Shown: in pieces, positions 11,068 to 23,177 of the stretch
How the letters are laid out: each line of letters opens with the position of its first letter
Numbering within the stretch: position 1 is the stretch's first letter
From: Linum tenue
Taxonomy: Eukaryota; Streptophyta; Magnoliopsida; Malpighiales; Linaceae
Length of the DNA stretch: 64,000 bases
Assembly: GCA_946122785.1 (NCBI GenBank)
Contig: CAMGYJ010000006.1
Span: 67,085,676-67,149,675 of the forward strand
Reading direction: 5' to 3'
The notes under the pieces: model-generated
The model's input: the letters and a program-made list of their open reading frames with translations, nothing else
The model's database searches: none
What the model was told of the DNA's origin: nothing
Translations under genes and position numbers: made by a program

Positions 11068-12485
11068 TCAGAAGAACTGCATCAACCGCCATACGGCCAA
11101 TGTGATGCTGACGGCAGCACCCACGTGGGTACACGTGGTCGCCGCACCGCCGTTGTTGGCCAACTCCCCGCCTTCGTACACCATCGAGCCGTCAACAAAC
11201 GGCGAACTGCCCCTCCCGTCGTTTCCGCCAGCCGTGATCCCCGGTGGCGGCGGCGATGTCATCGTCGTCGTTCCCTGGTTCTGACCCTGCGACGCCTTTT
11301 GACTGTCCAATCAAAAGAAACAACTCCGTCAGTGGCCGTTATGTATACCAATTAAGTATTCAATTACTTTATTATACGTACGTATACAGATCCGCAAACC
11401 GAGGCGGGAGGAGCTTCCGTTTCAGCTACGGATCTGTATCTGTATTTGTTTAATTTTAGATAATACTTAATGCACTAAATAAAAAAATTGCGGTTTTCAC
11501 TTTCCTAATTTCTCAACCGGGCCGAAACCCGACCCGAATTCTTATGTCGGCGTACAATTCACTTCATTTTCACGTTTTTCTAAGCAGACAGCGGTAACAA
11601 TTACGGCGGTAAAAAGATAAATAAAAAATGCTGGGCCGGCAAACGTTCGTTTTCCCAGGCTTTTTCAACGGGTGGAAACGGTGAAAAATGGACGGCAAGC
11701 TGTAATTTGTTTTTTTATTATTACCTGGTGCTGGGAGTGGGACAGAAGGTGATGGCGTAATCGGCGGAGGAGCAAGTGAAAGTGCTGGTCTTGTCATCGT
11801 ACGCGTAGCTGTAAGCGCGTGGGCAGGCGTTCTTGAAAGCGAGCGAATACGACGTCGGCTTGCAGGTGTCGGGGGTCGCGTAAGCCCCATCGCAGCAGTA
11901 CTGCGGCTGGCGGAAGGCCTCGCACGCGCTCTTGCACGCGACGCCCTCTCCAGCCTCGGAGACGACCTTGAGATCAGAAGGACACGCGCCGTTCAGATCG
12001 ACCACGCAGCCGGTGCTGGAGCAGTTCTGTCCCGACCCGCCCTGCGGCGAGACGAGGACGGGGAGGTTGTAGCCGTCGACGAGGCTGACGTCGAAGAAGT
12101 CCTGGCCGCCGTAGCCGTCGAGCTTGAATTCGGCGAGCGTGGCGGGGGGAGCGGCGCCGGCGCCGGAGCACTCGACCTTGCCGGAGCCGCAGTCGCCGGT
12201 GATGCAGGAGAATTTTCCCGTGGAGTCCTCGGAGCAGTGGGTCCGGCCCCAGAGGCGGCCGCCCCAGGAGGCCGGCGGGGAGATGGTCCGTGTCTCACCC
12301 TTCTGGAGCGCGAATCCGGTGGTGGGCAGCGGCGCCACGTCGGCGTTGGAGAGAATGCCCGGCCAAACCGTGTAGTCGCACTGGTTGGTGATCGTGAAGG
12401 TCGTGGAAACGACGCCGATTGGGAAGAAATTAGCAGTACCCAAGATGAAGAGGAGTAGCAATTGAGGAATTAGAGGAGCCGCCAT
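11068..12485 (-). CDS. Thaumatin-like protein (PR-5 family), two exons, putative GPI-anchored tail
   Basis: Exon 1 is 12485-11725 and exon 2 is 11302-11068. The 422-bp GT-AG intron joins in phase 2 (AG|T) to give a 331-residue protein. Residues 1-28 are a secretory signal peptide. All 16 cysteines of the thaumatin fold are present in exon 1. The family signature G-x-F-x-C-x-T-G-D-C spans residues 90-106 (GKFSCITGDC onward). Exon 2 adds a Pro/Gly/Ser-rich linker, the SSPFVDGSMVYEG segment seen in tailed plant thaumatin-like proteins, and a C-terminal hydrophobic stretch consistent with a GPI signal or membrane anchor. PR-5 proteins are apoplastic or wall-associated, and many act against fungal glucans. 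The ATG is the first in frame, right before the signal peptide. Unspliced RNA would stop immediately at the donor, giving a soluble form. Confidence 0.93.
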
Positions 12486-12665
12486 TGAATCTATGGAAAA
12501 GAAGAATAAGAGTTGAAATAAGATTTTTTTTGGAGTTGGGAATGACAGAGGAAGAAGATGAAGGAAGGGCGGCAGATTAATGGCGGAGAGATCTTCTTCC
12601 TCTGTAAGAAAGCAGGGAAGGGGGCTGAATGGGGAAGATTTTAGGAAAGAGAGGAGCGAGTGGCG

Positions 12666-12673
12666 TATTTATA
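12666..12673 (-). promoter_or_regulatory. TATA box of the thaumatin-like gene
   Basis: TATAAATA on the minus strand lies about 180 bp upstream of the ATG, with a purine-rich presumed 5' leader between. It is the only good TATA element close upstream. Confidence 0.6.
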
Positions 12674-12834
12674 GAAGGAATTTTGATGACGTTGGGCTAT
12701 GGGGCCCAATAAGTTGCTGAGTTGGCACCTTGATTTTCTGACCAGGAGGAGGGAGTTATTTGCTGGATTATTTACCGTTGGATCTCTGACAAAGCAAAGC
12801 TGACAAACTCACTCCATGATATATTTAACTTTTA

Positions 12835-13767
12835 CGCTCTGTTTGGCAACAAGGGGTGCAAATTGCAGGAGGGTGCAAGTTGAGGGGTAAATTGCTGAGG
12901 GGTGCAAATTGCTGGGGGTGTAAGTGGAGGGGTAAATTGTTGTTTGGATGAAAAAGTAGGGGGTGCAAATAAAGTGCAAAGTAAGTAATTATATTATTTT
13001 AAAATAGATTTTAAAATTATAAAATAGATTTTAATATTATAAAATAGATTTTAAAATTATAAAATATTATCATAAAATAATAAAATAAATATTACTATAT
13101 GATAATAAATATACTTTACTAAAAAAATAGTTATTATATAATAATGCTCAAATAATAATTAATTATAACAATTGTAATAATCATTGATCGAGCGATCTCA
13201 AAACTCGAAGCTCAACTCGTAACTGGTCATCCTATATAGGGTTTTCGTGTCTAGTTTAATCTTAAATTGTCAAACTTAGTCAAACACGTTCGAATTTGTA
13301 AGTTTTAACTATTTAGTCAAATAAAATGAGTTAACCAAACAATTTCTCTCTATCTTTTCCACAAACACCTTGTATATCTAATTTTCAATGCAAATTCGAT
13401 TCAACCAAGAGATCTAGATTTGACTTGACGAACATTTATAAACTTGTTTCCAGAGTCAAATGGTCAACCCCGAATAATGTTTACATTAATGATATTTATA
13501 AAAAGAAGAAATTGATAATATTAATTATTATATAATTATATATAACACAATTAGAAAAATAAAATTCCATAATTCCCCCCTCCCCCTCTCTTCCTTCCTT
13601 CCTTTGCACCCCAATTCGGGGGGTAAGCCGAAACAGTAAATTTGCACTCTCGTTTTGCACCCCCCTACTGTTCCAAATTAACCAAACAGGTGCAAATGTG
13701 TTGGAAACTGTGTTTACACCTCACATTTGCACCCTCCTCCCATTTACCCCTCTTCCCAAACAGAGTG
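12835..13767. mobile_element. 0.93-kb MITE upstream of the thaumatin-like gene
   Basis: The left end CGCTCTGTTTGG and the right end CCAAACAGAGTG are inverted. They are followed inward by repeated GGGTGCAAA / GGGGTAAATT blocks on the left and TTTGCACCC / TTTACCCCTC blocks on the right. The centre holds an AT-rich array with a period of about 22 bp based on AAAATAGATTTTAAAATTAT (about 12991-13060). There is no coding capacity. The 13-bp AACTCACTCCATG occurs just outside both ends, but separated from the left end by about 18 bp, so it may not be a TSD. Confidence 0.65.
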
Positions 13768-16700
13768 TAACTCACTCCATGTTAATGAGAAGTTGGAACT
13801 TAATGTCTCCGCTAATGATCCATTAGTAAATTCCTTAATGAACATTGATCCTTCATACACAAATATTAGTATGGTAAGACTATACAATAGAAATAAGAAA
13901 ATTATTAGCAGTGGAAGAAAAAAAAAAACATGCCTAGTGTTCATAATTAAAAGGTACCCAATAATACCTGTAAATAAAAGTATCCAATAATAGATGGGTA
14001 GTAGTTGGATTAGCAATCAAACGGCCCAGTGAAATTGGGTGCATGTTGTTGGGTAGACAGTCACTTTGGGGAGACAATTTACCTCATAATCTTGCTGGGT
14101 GATGGGCACTGGTCTGTGATGGTGCCATTTCAACAACTAGGCACATTATCATCAATAATTATTATTATAATTATAATTGATCCCGACTACTCACATACTC
14201 GCAATGTCATCACAACTACTCATGTATTCGCAACTGAAATTGACAAAAACTTATTTGATCTGAATTCATATCTTTCTTGTTACTTATAACCCACCTACTT
14301 AATTTGAACCAACTGTACGATATACTAGATTCGCATATTAGATACAGAACAATTTTACCAAAGATATAAACAAATAGCATATCAATTAATAATGCTGATA
14401 CTTTCGTCCAAAGCGTAATGATCTTTTTTTCCCCACAAGAGTACTTGAGCAACCCTTGTGTATCAAGTGTCCAATTTTGGTCAACACGTCCATTTCTTGC
14501 GAAGAAGCAACACATTGATTATTCTAAACCAGCAATTGAAGTGAATTCCCCACCAGCACTACCAAATATTGGTATTCTTCCGGGAGGGGGTGGTTCAATT
14601 TCAATATATTATCTTTGAAGAATAGAATAAAGTACACAAAACTAAATTGTGGGAGCTAGCAAGCTAGGGATACTGGATAAGTCATATTTTGTTAGCTTTT
14701 TACAAAGAAAGAAGAAACAAATCCCCCACGTTTTCCCTAAGAAACGTCAAACCCTTTCGATTTGCCAATTCTCCAAGTCAGTTGACCTGTCCTTCTAACA
14801 ACGAAGAAATTTTTGCATACAATCAACCTTTTATACTATTACATAAACCTGTAGAGAAAAACCTAATTTTTTTTTCTAAAATATAAATACTAGTTCATTA
14901 AACAAAGACTATAGTGGATGCTAAATCAACGAGGTGTTGATATTGACGTTACAATACATACTGACGTTGATCTTGACTCCATCTCGATTCTCGAACAAGC
15001 TTGTCACCTTATAAATTTGTACGAAACTTGTTACCCAATAAGGTGAATGGAGAAACTGTCTTGAAATATGTACATATTAACTGAACCAAGTAAGTTAGAT
15101 GTGATTGTTTAACTCGTGAGTTCCTCTCTAATTCATAGTTAGTTGAAATAGTCTTATTCACTAAACAGTGTTTCGTAGCATCAAACTTTCTGGACAGGAT
15201 TATTAAGGGAATAAGGGTAGGTTAACTTAACTGCTCCCTGCCTTTCAAAGTGGATCAACGGCCTGTTATATATCTTCGAATTTAGGCTATAATCATTGAC
15301 TTTCTCTCTTTCAAATGAAAGGCAATCAAATCATTTTTAGCTGGCCTGGGGCTGGGTGGGTTTGCCCTGAATTTAGACTCAACCTGAAAGCAACCGGCCA
15401 AGGCCTTTCTTGCGATTGTCAAACAAGCATCACCCGTTTCCTGCAAATATCTTTATGCATGAGGACGATTCGATAATATCCCAAGAAATTCCGACCAACA
15501 AAATATCTTTGGGATTGATTCCCCAACTTATTATGATCGAGAGAGAGATGCTGGTTGGGACATGTATATTTGAACACCTTTTAATTACCTCTCAATTTAA
15601 TGGATTGTGAACGTGGAATTCTCCCAACCCTAAAATAAAATAGTTATTTTTTCACCATCCTACAGTTCGCAATTTGTCAAGAACTAGTTAGTACTCATGA
15701 CTCAAGTTGTTGAGAGAGATTCAATGATGATTCATATATCATTTACGAACACAATTACACAACCCCTCAAACGAAAGGCATTCATATAGGCTTGAAGATT
15801 GGACTAGTCTAGACACCATGTGCATAATATAACATATGAAGGTCACTTTAATTTGAATAGAGGATCTCCCGGTCGTCACAGAAGGCTCTTTCTACTATGT
15901 GAAAGTTTCGAGTCTTGTGAAAAAACCCTTTCTCTTCTGCTTAGGAAGAAGAAAGAGGAAGGATGAGCCAAGTAGGGTTTTGGAAATTTGGCTCTCTGGC
16001 CTTTTCCATTGGTTTCCTTAGCTGAATTGTGTATTGCTGAGGTAAGCTGCTGTGCCATCCCCATCCAGGTCACTGATCTTCACAAATTTGAGAAAGTAAA
16101 ATGGTGTATATGGAAACAGTTATATTTTGATATCACAATTAGCAGATTTATGACAAGGCGGCTAAACTGTAGAGACCGTTGAAGACTTGAAGGTGCCAAG
16201 GAAGAGAGAGATTGTTGTGAATTGGGCTGCTGGATCTGTTTAACAGTTATTCCTTGGCGGCTGGCTAGTGGTTAATTAATAGTCCAATTGGCAAACAACT
16301 GATATAGATGTGCTCCACCTGGATATATATGCCGGCAGTTTTGGATATTGGCTCGGTCAAAAAACAACAGAAGAAATCAAGAAACACATTTATGTTTGTG
16401 GAGATTATTCAATTGGTAAACAGTTATTTTGTGTGCAAATGGTCAAACGAGATTAAGAAAATTATGTTACTGTAATCTGTATTAATAATTCAGGGATTTT
16501 AAGAGTAATGTGTCAGGCACGAATCAATGATTTTTCCTTATTCTTCCTTTGCCAAGTATCTATATGAGGTTTATTGATATTTGTTACTTCATTTGTGTCG
16601 ATATCTCGTTTGAAAGATTTAGTAAACTTATGGTAGCTGATAAATCAGTACGAGGTGGGTACATCTAACGAAAATATTCTTATTACTTTAACACAAAACT

Positions 16701-17639
16701 GATGAATAAAACTTAAAATATAAATATACACTCACATTAGTAAATGAGAAACTCATTCATATACTCACAACTAATTAACTAATACTTCAAAACATCTATA
16801 TATAATATATAAAGAAGAAGGGAATTAAAAAACACATCAACAAACAAACAACTGCATAAGAATATAATTGTGGAAATCAAATCACGCTTTTCAAAAGAGT
16901 CTGTGAACGAATTCATACATTTAATTCGGATGAAAATGTTATAATACCTCCTACCCAACAAATATCAATGCTTCAACAATCAAACCAATTGATTAGATTG
17001 TAGCTATAGTGCACAAGTATCTTCTTAGTAGCTAGCTAGGACAGCCACCGATTTAAACCGCCTTATTATATCAAGTGGTCGCAAATTCAATTTCAAAGGG
17101 AATAATAATTTGAGTGGAGGTGGAGGGAAAGAATATGTTCTTCCTTGTTTTTTTTTTTACCCAAGGAATTGACACTTGGTGGGTGTACTATTATATTTGT
17201 GTTATTAATTACCACGATTCGTGACCCATAATGATTGGCTATTTTACCACACTAATCAGTAGTAATAGCATATAAGTGGTGGCCGAGCAGATTCCACACG
17301 CAATCCCCAGCTTAGTTACTTTGCAAAAACAACGTTTTGCTTCACTTCAACGGGTGAAAAAAAAAAAAGAGAGAGAGGAAAACCGACTTTTGGGGACCAA
17401 CCAACCGTTAGATTTATGACTGCTGGCTGAATTTGTGAAATAGTTATCACCTAGATCGATTTCAGATTGTGTGTAACTAACACTAAATCTAACGGTTGTG
17501 TTCACCCATAAAAAATCAACTTGTACCACATCGATTAATTACAAGGGGATTAATGGATTTATAAGGCCAGCTCAACATTAATGATTAAAAGAGCCAGTTG
17601 GGCCTAGTTGGGTTGGATTTTTGGGCCTAAGTGGCCAAA
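13768..17639. other. Intergenic DNA, no gene seen
   Basis: AT-rich sequence with many short frames (60-100 codons) that show no domain or codon-use signal. It contains a small AAT-type microsatellite at about 14150-14180 and a short inverted repeat near 17402-17498. Confidence 0.5.
17402..17498. repeat. Short inverted repeat (15-bp arms)
   Basis: CAACCGTTAGATTTA at 17402-17416 is exactly inverted at 17484-17498. It could be the core of a degraded MITE. No TSD is seen. Confidence 0.5.
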
Positions 17640-19320
17640 CCCCTTCTTCTCTATACGATGGCCGACCCGTCTCCGTGGCCTCCATAGCCAGACGATGCCT
17701 CCACCCCTTGGTATGAAATTTGACTAAGTATGGAGACCCAACCACAAGGGGGGTCATGCATGACCTCGTCCAAGGGGGTCTCGTCCAAGGGGGTCATGCA
17801 TGATCTCGTCCAAGGGGGGTCTCGTCCAAGGGGGTCAAGCATGATGTGATGCAAAGGGGTCATGCATGACCTCGTCCAAGGTGGTCTCGTCCAAGGGGGT
17901 CAAGCATGATGTCATGCAAAGGGGTCATCGTGCTAGACATGATGGGAAAGAAGGCGAAAATTGGCTAAGTGTTGAGACCCAACAACCAGGGGGTCAAGCA
18001 CGACATCATGCAATGGGGGTCATGCATGACGTCGTCCAAGGGGGTCCTTGCACTAGGGTGTCAAGCATGATGTCGAGGTGAAAATTGGCTAAGTATGGAG
18101 ATCTAACCACAACACCCTCCGAGGGGTGCCAAACGACCGGGTACCAAGCCGGGTACCAAATAGGAGGCCATCCAAAAACTAAGTATGGAAAACAAGGTGA
18201 CACAACGGGGTGCCAAACGACGGGGTACCAAGCCGGCAAGGCAGGCCTGGTGCTGAGACAAAATCGGCTAAGTATGGGGCAAGAGGGTACCATGCCGGCA
18301 AGGCGTGCTTGGTACCAAGACATTGGATTTGGCTAAGTATAGAGCCAAAGGGGTATCAAGCTGAAAAGGCATGCTTGATAGGGGTGGGCATTGGGTGGGT
18401 CGGGTGGATTTTGACCATAAAATGCACCCACTCGCGTTTAAACGGATTGATAATTTTTAACCCACCACCCACCCACATTTAGTCTCGGGTTGGGTCGGGC
18501 GGATGGTGGATGATTTGGGTGGGTTTGTGGGTTCACCCACATCACAATGTATATAATATAAAGGAGTCAACTTGACATGATAATAGGCGAAGAGAGTTAT
18601 ATGGGGAAACAAGAAGATGAAATAGCGCGAAAATGTCGAATTAGTTCTTAAAATGGATAGAAATTCTATGATGAAAGAGTTTTCTACAAATTGAGATGAT
18701 TATCAGGTGCAAGAAACTAAGAAAAATAATTCCACAAAGGAAAGAGCAGTGATTTAGGCACAAGAATTAGAGGAAAAAATAAAGGGAAGAAGAGGGGATC
18801 GCTATTTGGAAGGTTGGCTTTGAGGTTTAAACTCCAGGAGCAGTCCTAGTTTATGTCTAACGTCTCCACTCTCCCCTCTCTAGCGCCGACGACTTTGATC
18901 TTTTTGTTGTTGGGTTGAGCGGGTCACCCGCGCACCCACCCACAACCCACCCACCACCCGGCGGATGGCTCCCAGCGCAACCCGCCACCCACCCATAGAC
19001 CCACCCACTTAACGAAATTCGGGTCAAATGCGGGTGGGTCGGCCCAAACCCGCGGATGATCCGCCCGCATGCCCAGCCCTAATGCTTGATACTAAAATGC
19101 ATGAAAATTGGTTAAGTATGGAATCACATGGCCATAGCAAGAGGGTACCAAGTCGGCAAGGCAGGGCTTGGTACCAAGACATGAAAAGCATGAATTTGGC
19201 TAAGTATGAAGCCAACGGGGTCGGCAAGACAGGCTTGGCAGTCAAGCAAAGCGACAGGGTACCATGACCCCAAGGGGGTATCAAGCCGGGAAGACTGACT
19301 TGGTGGCTAGGCAACAGGGG
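17640..19320. repeat. Degenerate minisatellite, interrupted by a hAT MITE
   Basis: Between 17745 and 18070 the sequence cycles through CTCGTCCAAGGGGGTC, TCATGCATGACC and TCAAGCATGATGTCATGCAA. From 17720 to 19210 the marker TTGGCTAAGTATGGAG or a close variant appears at least eight times at irregular spacing. In the second half it is interspersed with GGTACCAAGCCGGCAAGGCA-type units. Open frames of 70-105 codons on both strands here are a by-product of the repeats. A 703-bp hAT element splits the array at 18379-19081. Confidence 0.75.
18379..19081. mobile_element. Non-autonomous hAT element (TAGGGGTGGGCAT type)
   Basis: The perfect 8-bp TSD ATGCTTGA (18371-18378 and 19082-19089) encloses 703 bp. 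The 13-bp inverted ends TAGGGGTGGGCAT / TAGGGCTGGGCAT differ at one position. The 8-bp TSD and the TAGGG end indicate hAT. The ends are built of GGGTGGGTCGGG-like and CCACCCACCC-like blocks that can pair with each other. No transposase is present. Similar termini occur at 38392 and 43299. Confidence 0.9.
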
Positions 19321-19323
19321 GCC

Positions 19324-19445
19324 AATGTATATAATATACGTTAGATATATGACTAATTACTTAACTGGTTAATTTGATTTGACTGGTTAGGAGTGTCTGA
19401 AACCAAACCAAACCACCTAAACCAAACAAGCTAAAAACTTCAACC
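19324..19445 (+). repeat. Fragment related to the MITE at 43745-44272
   Basis: The segment shares GACTAATTACTTAACTGGTT, GGTTAGGAGTGTCTGAAACC and TAAACCAAACAAGC in the same order with 44090-44195. It is a dispersed copy without its own visible ends. Confidence 0.7.
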
Positions 19446-20166
19446 AAACCAAACCAATTAACTCTATTTATTAAAACCCTCCCGATATATAGGGATGTGT
19501 TTGGTTTGGATGTATTTACAGAATAGAGCTAACAAATTATTTTTGGTTTTGCGTGTGTTCTGTGTGGTTCGAATCGGCCCTTTTTTTTTCGTTGAATAAT
19601 TTTTTTTCGTTGAATAATCGGCCCATTTTTATGTTATTTGTGCAAGAAATTTAAGTGAAATTATATATTTTACTTAGTTCTATGTTATTTGTTCGCTTGA
19701 GATTATATAAATTTTTAGTATAATTTTTATTAGTGTAGATTACATCGAAGTCATTGAAAATAGAAAATTATTGCGATAGATACTTCAGATTGAACCTAGA
19801 TCCCGGAGGAATAGGCTAATAGTTTTCATACTCACACTGGACAATATTTTCTCGTCAATGCATAAAAGTACACATAATAATTTTATACCATATAGCTCCG
19901 GGACTAATAATTCGTATTAGTTGCGGTACTACTCAAATTTTACTCAATCGGAAATATCGAATATAAGGTGACTAAGATGTATGAAAAAAAGGAAATATTA
20001 GATATGTGATTAGCCAAGACAAATGGACTTTGGCAAGAGTAATAGCCCCAACGAGAGAGCGCGCGTTGATGATGATGATTGATGCAAACACAATTATGAC
20101 TTGCCCTATGGCCCCCTTATCACAAAGATTTGGTTTCACACTAGAAAGGAAATGAGATGATGATCT
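19446..20166. other. Intergenic DNA, no gene seen
   Basis: AT-rich, with a short TTCGTTGAATAAT tandem duplication near 19590-19620. No supported gene. Confidence 0.5.
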
Positions 20167-20175
20167 GCAAGATAA

Positions 20176-21606
20176 GGCAAAATACACTTTGATAGCCAAA
20201 ACTATTCGCGTTGTGACAATAATAGCCACTTTTTGAAAAATACACTGATATAGCCATTCCGTCCCAAACTTTAACGGAAACATCATCCGTGCTGACTGGA
20301 CTAACGGTTTATACTCACGTGGCAATTTTTCCTCTTGACTTTTCCAAATTACAAATATTATTATTTTAATTAACTGAAAAACAAAAAAAAATAAAGAAAA
20401 TGAAAGCGAAGATGAGTAGAGGCATTAGTGCCCTCAACAATGCCGCATCTCCAAATCTCCAAATCTCTTTTCGCCCTCAACGATGCAGCTTCCGACTATT
20501 TTCAGCTCCTCCAACTCCATCAATTCCTCCGCACCGGAAAGCCCACTTCTGTCATCTTCGTCTCTTCTCTCCGCCACCACCGCTGATAAACTACTTCTAC
20601 TCTCCGGCCCCGGCGACCGCTTCCCCCCGCCTCTGCACTAGTTATATGGTATGAATCGAGAGAGGACGGTTCCCCGCCGGATCTACTCCACCCGTATCCC
20701 CATTTTTCCGATTCCGACTCCTATATTCTCCACCAGCACAACACCGATTCCAACTCTTATTCCCGGCGCCGATGAACCCTAATCCCTAACGATTGTGCCA
20801 CCGCCATCAAAATCCCCAACTTCGACTGGCGTGATTTTCGTCGGCAATTTCAAGCTCCTCTTAAAATCTTCCTATTTCGTCGACCAAGAGAGAGGCGGTT
20901 GCTAGGTTTGTGAGCAATTGGGGCATCAAAATCGGTTGCTAGATTTCTCCACCGTGACGGAGATGTCGTCGTTGATTTTGGATCTGCTGATTCTCTCTTC
21001 CTTATCTCTCTCGCAGCAGCCGGAGCTCCAACTCGATTCGTTGGTGCCTTCCAGCTTTGTCTATCCCACCCACTCATCTGTATTCGGTTTATGATGCAGT
21101 GGAGATGCATCGCCCCCATCATGGCGGAATCGAGTAATTAATGGGGAAAGAGAGGGATTTGAAGAGAGGAGTTATGGTTTTGGATCTGCTGATGAAGGTT
21201 GAAGGCAGAAGAGAAGCAACGCCGATGGGAAAGGGATTTGGGGAAGGATTGGAACGAAAGAATAGAGAGAGAAAGAGGAAATAAAATATACTATTTTTTT
21301 CTTTCTAAAATTTTTTATTTGATTTCTTTATAAAATTGATGATTTTTTGTTAAAAATAATTTTTATATGACGTGGCATCTAGGTGGCACAAAGACGTCCA
21401 GTTGGCGATGATGTGTCGTCCAGATGGCATCCACCTCAGCGACACGTGGAGGTTACTAGCGACGTTCGTAACGACGTTAAAGTTTGTAAAAAAATGGCTA
21501 AATTTGTCAAGCAAGTTTGAAAAAGTGGCTATATCTGTGCATTTTTCAAAAAGTGGCTATTATTGTCACAACGCGAATAGTTTTGGCTATGAAAATGTAT
21601 TTTGCC
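20176..21606. mobile_element. Mutator-like element with captured-gene-like interior
   Basis: The perfect 9-bp TSD GCAAGATAA (20167-20175 and 21607-21615) bounds 1431 bp. Inverted ends of about 80 bp are almost identical (start GGCAAAATACA; shared core ACTATTCGCGTTGTGACAAT). The interior (about 20400-21280) is richer in GC. On the plus strand it reads like protein in pieces across frames, for example ALNDAASDYFQLLQLHQFL, TADKLLLLSGPGDRFPPP and PPDLLHPYPHFSDSDSYIL, interrupted by frame changes. This is consistent with a Pack-MULE holding a decayed host gene fragment; I do not recognise the donor. No transposase is present. ACGT motifs lie near both ends (20316-20324 and 21368-21377). Confidence 0.85.
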
Positions 21607-21776
21607 GCAAGATAAAGATGCATAGGCGTAGCCAAACAAAATTAACAAGTAAATTAAGAATAGGAGTATGCATCAAACTATTGAAGAACTGGAGCCCCCT
21701 CCTAGTTTTGACGTTCGTTCTTATGATTTACCAGTTGGTAAGTTATGCATCTAACAGTTTGGACGTATATCATTTA

Positions 21777-23168
21777 GGGCTAATACCACTGGGAAACCCG
21801 AACTATTAACTTTGTGTCATTTGTTCGATATGACATTTGTGTCCCAACATATTATAGTTATGTGTCATTTATGTCCTGACAATTTTGTTGACCGTTAAAC
21901 GGTTGACCAAACGACCGTCACAGATTTGCTGACGTGGCAAAAAAGTTTGTTGCCATGTAGATGCCACATCATTAAATATTATTTTTTGGTTCAAAATTTA
22001 ATTATTTTAAAAAATAACAAAAGCACAAAAAAGTAAAAAGTAAAAGAAACCCTAAAATTATTGGTTTCTCCAGCTCTGTAAGCCGTCGTCGCCACCGGTG
22101 AAGACGACAGTTTGAGCAGTGAATCCGTTGGTGGTGGAGAAACCAATTGGGTGAAGAGAGGGAGAGCGACGACGGAATCGGGAATCGCGTTGCTGGGTTC
22201 CCCACAACAGCAGCGCCTGGGAATCGCGTTACCGACCCGAAATCGAAATCAAGACAGATCTGGCAATTTTCCCTCTAGGTAGTTTCAATTGGGTTTCTGG
22301 ATACGATTGGAAAAAATGGGGGAGTTGGACGATCCATTCCTAATATCTTGACACCAGCAGCGTTTGAAGCAAGAGTTGCAGCGAGGAGAACAACAAAGTT
22401 AGGTTTCCTGTGGCAAGCTACAATTCAGCGAAAACGAAATCAGAGTGAGAGAAAAGGAAAGGGGCAAAGGCGGCGACACTCATCGACCGACGAGATGTTT
22501 TCGACGAGGTGGTTCTCCATTCTTGTTTGTCTCTCTCTCTCTGCCAAAAAATCAGATATGTTTTTTTATGAATTGATGCAAAAATCAGATCTCTTGCAGG
22601 TGGAACCACCTCCCTGTCGAATCCAATCTTTAAAACCTCCAACTCAACAGCGACATAGGGCGCAGAGGTAGAGTTGGCGGATGCGGCGGTGGCGGTCGCT
22701 GCGGGAAATTATTTGCTCCGCTCCTCCGCTGCGATTAATCTCCCCTTCGGTTCTCTCTCTCTCGGGCTCCTTTCCAATACTCGACCTCAATCGCAGCCTC
22801 CTCTGGCGGCTATTTGGAACGACCATCAAGCTCAGGCCGCGCAGCAGGCCAGCAGCCGCCTTAGCAGCAACGAGTCCGACGACTATGTGGCGGATGAAAT
22901 TGACGAGAGAAGAGGAAGAAGTTGGGAGCCTGGAGGAGATAGTTTTTTTATTTTTGTTATTATTTTTTATTTTTAGTTTATTCATATTTCTGAAAAATAT
23001 CCACGTCAGATGCCACATCAGCGCTGACTAGACTTTCTGTTAAAAACTAACGGTCAACGCCAGTAAACTCTAACGGAAAAATAGTTTAGGACACAAATGT
23101 CATATCAAATACTTTAGGACACAAATGACACAAAGTTAATAGTTCGGGTTTCCTAGTGGTATTAACCC
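21777..23168. mobile_element. Mutator-like element with captured-gene-like interior
   Basis: The perfect 9-bp TSD TATCATTTA (21768-21776 and 23169-23177) bounds 1392 bp. The inverted ends begin GGG(C/T)TAATACCACT, share AAACCCGAACTATTAACTTT and are about 48 bp or longer. The interior (22040-22975) holds overlapping frames of 65-124 codons on both strands and splice-like signals (for example CTCTTGCAG before GTGG near 22600). It is likely another Pack-MULE-type element. It lies only 161 bp from the previous one but has unrelated termini. I found no transposase or identifiable donor gene. Confidence 0.82.
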
Positions 23169-23177
23169 TATCATTTA

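Noticed and set aside
11993..12458. Open frames on both strands overlapping the thaumatin-like gene
   Set aside because: They are GC-rich shadows of the real coding frame and show no family similarity.
17651..18482. 70-105-codon frames in the minisatellite as repeat proteins
   Set aside because: They arise from stop-free repeat units on both strands; no start context or conservation.
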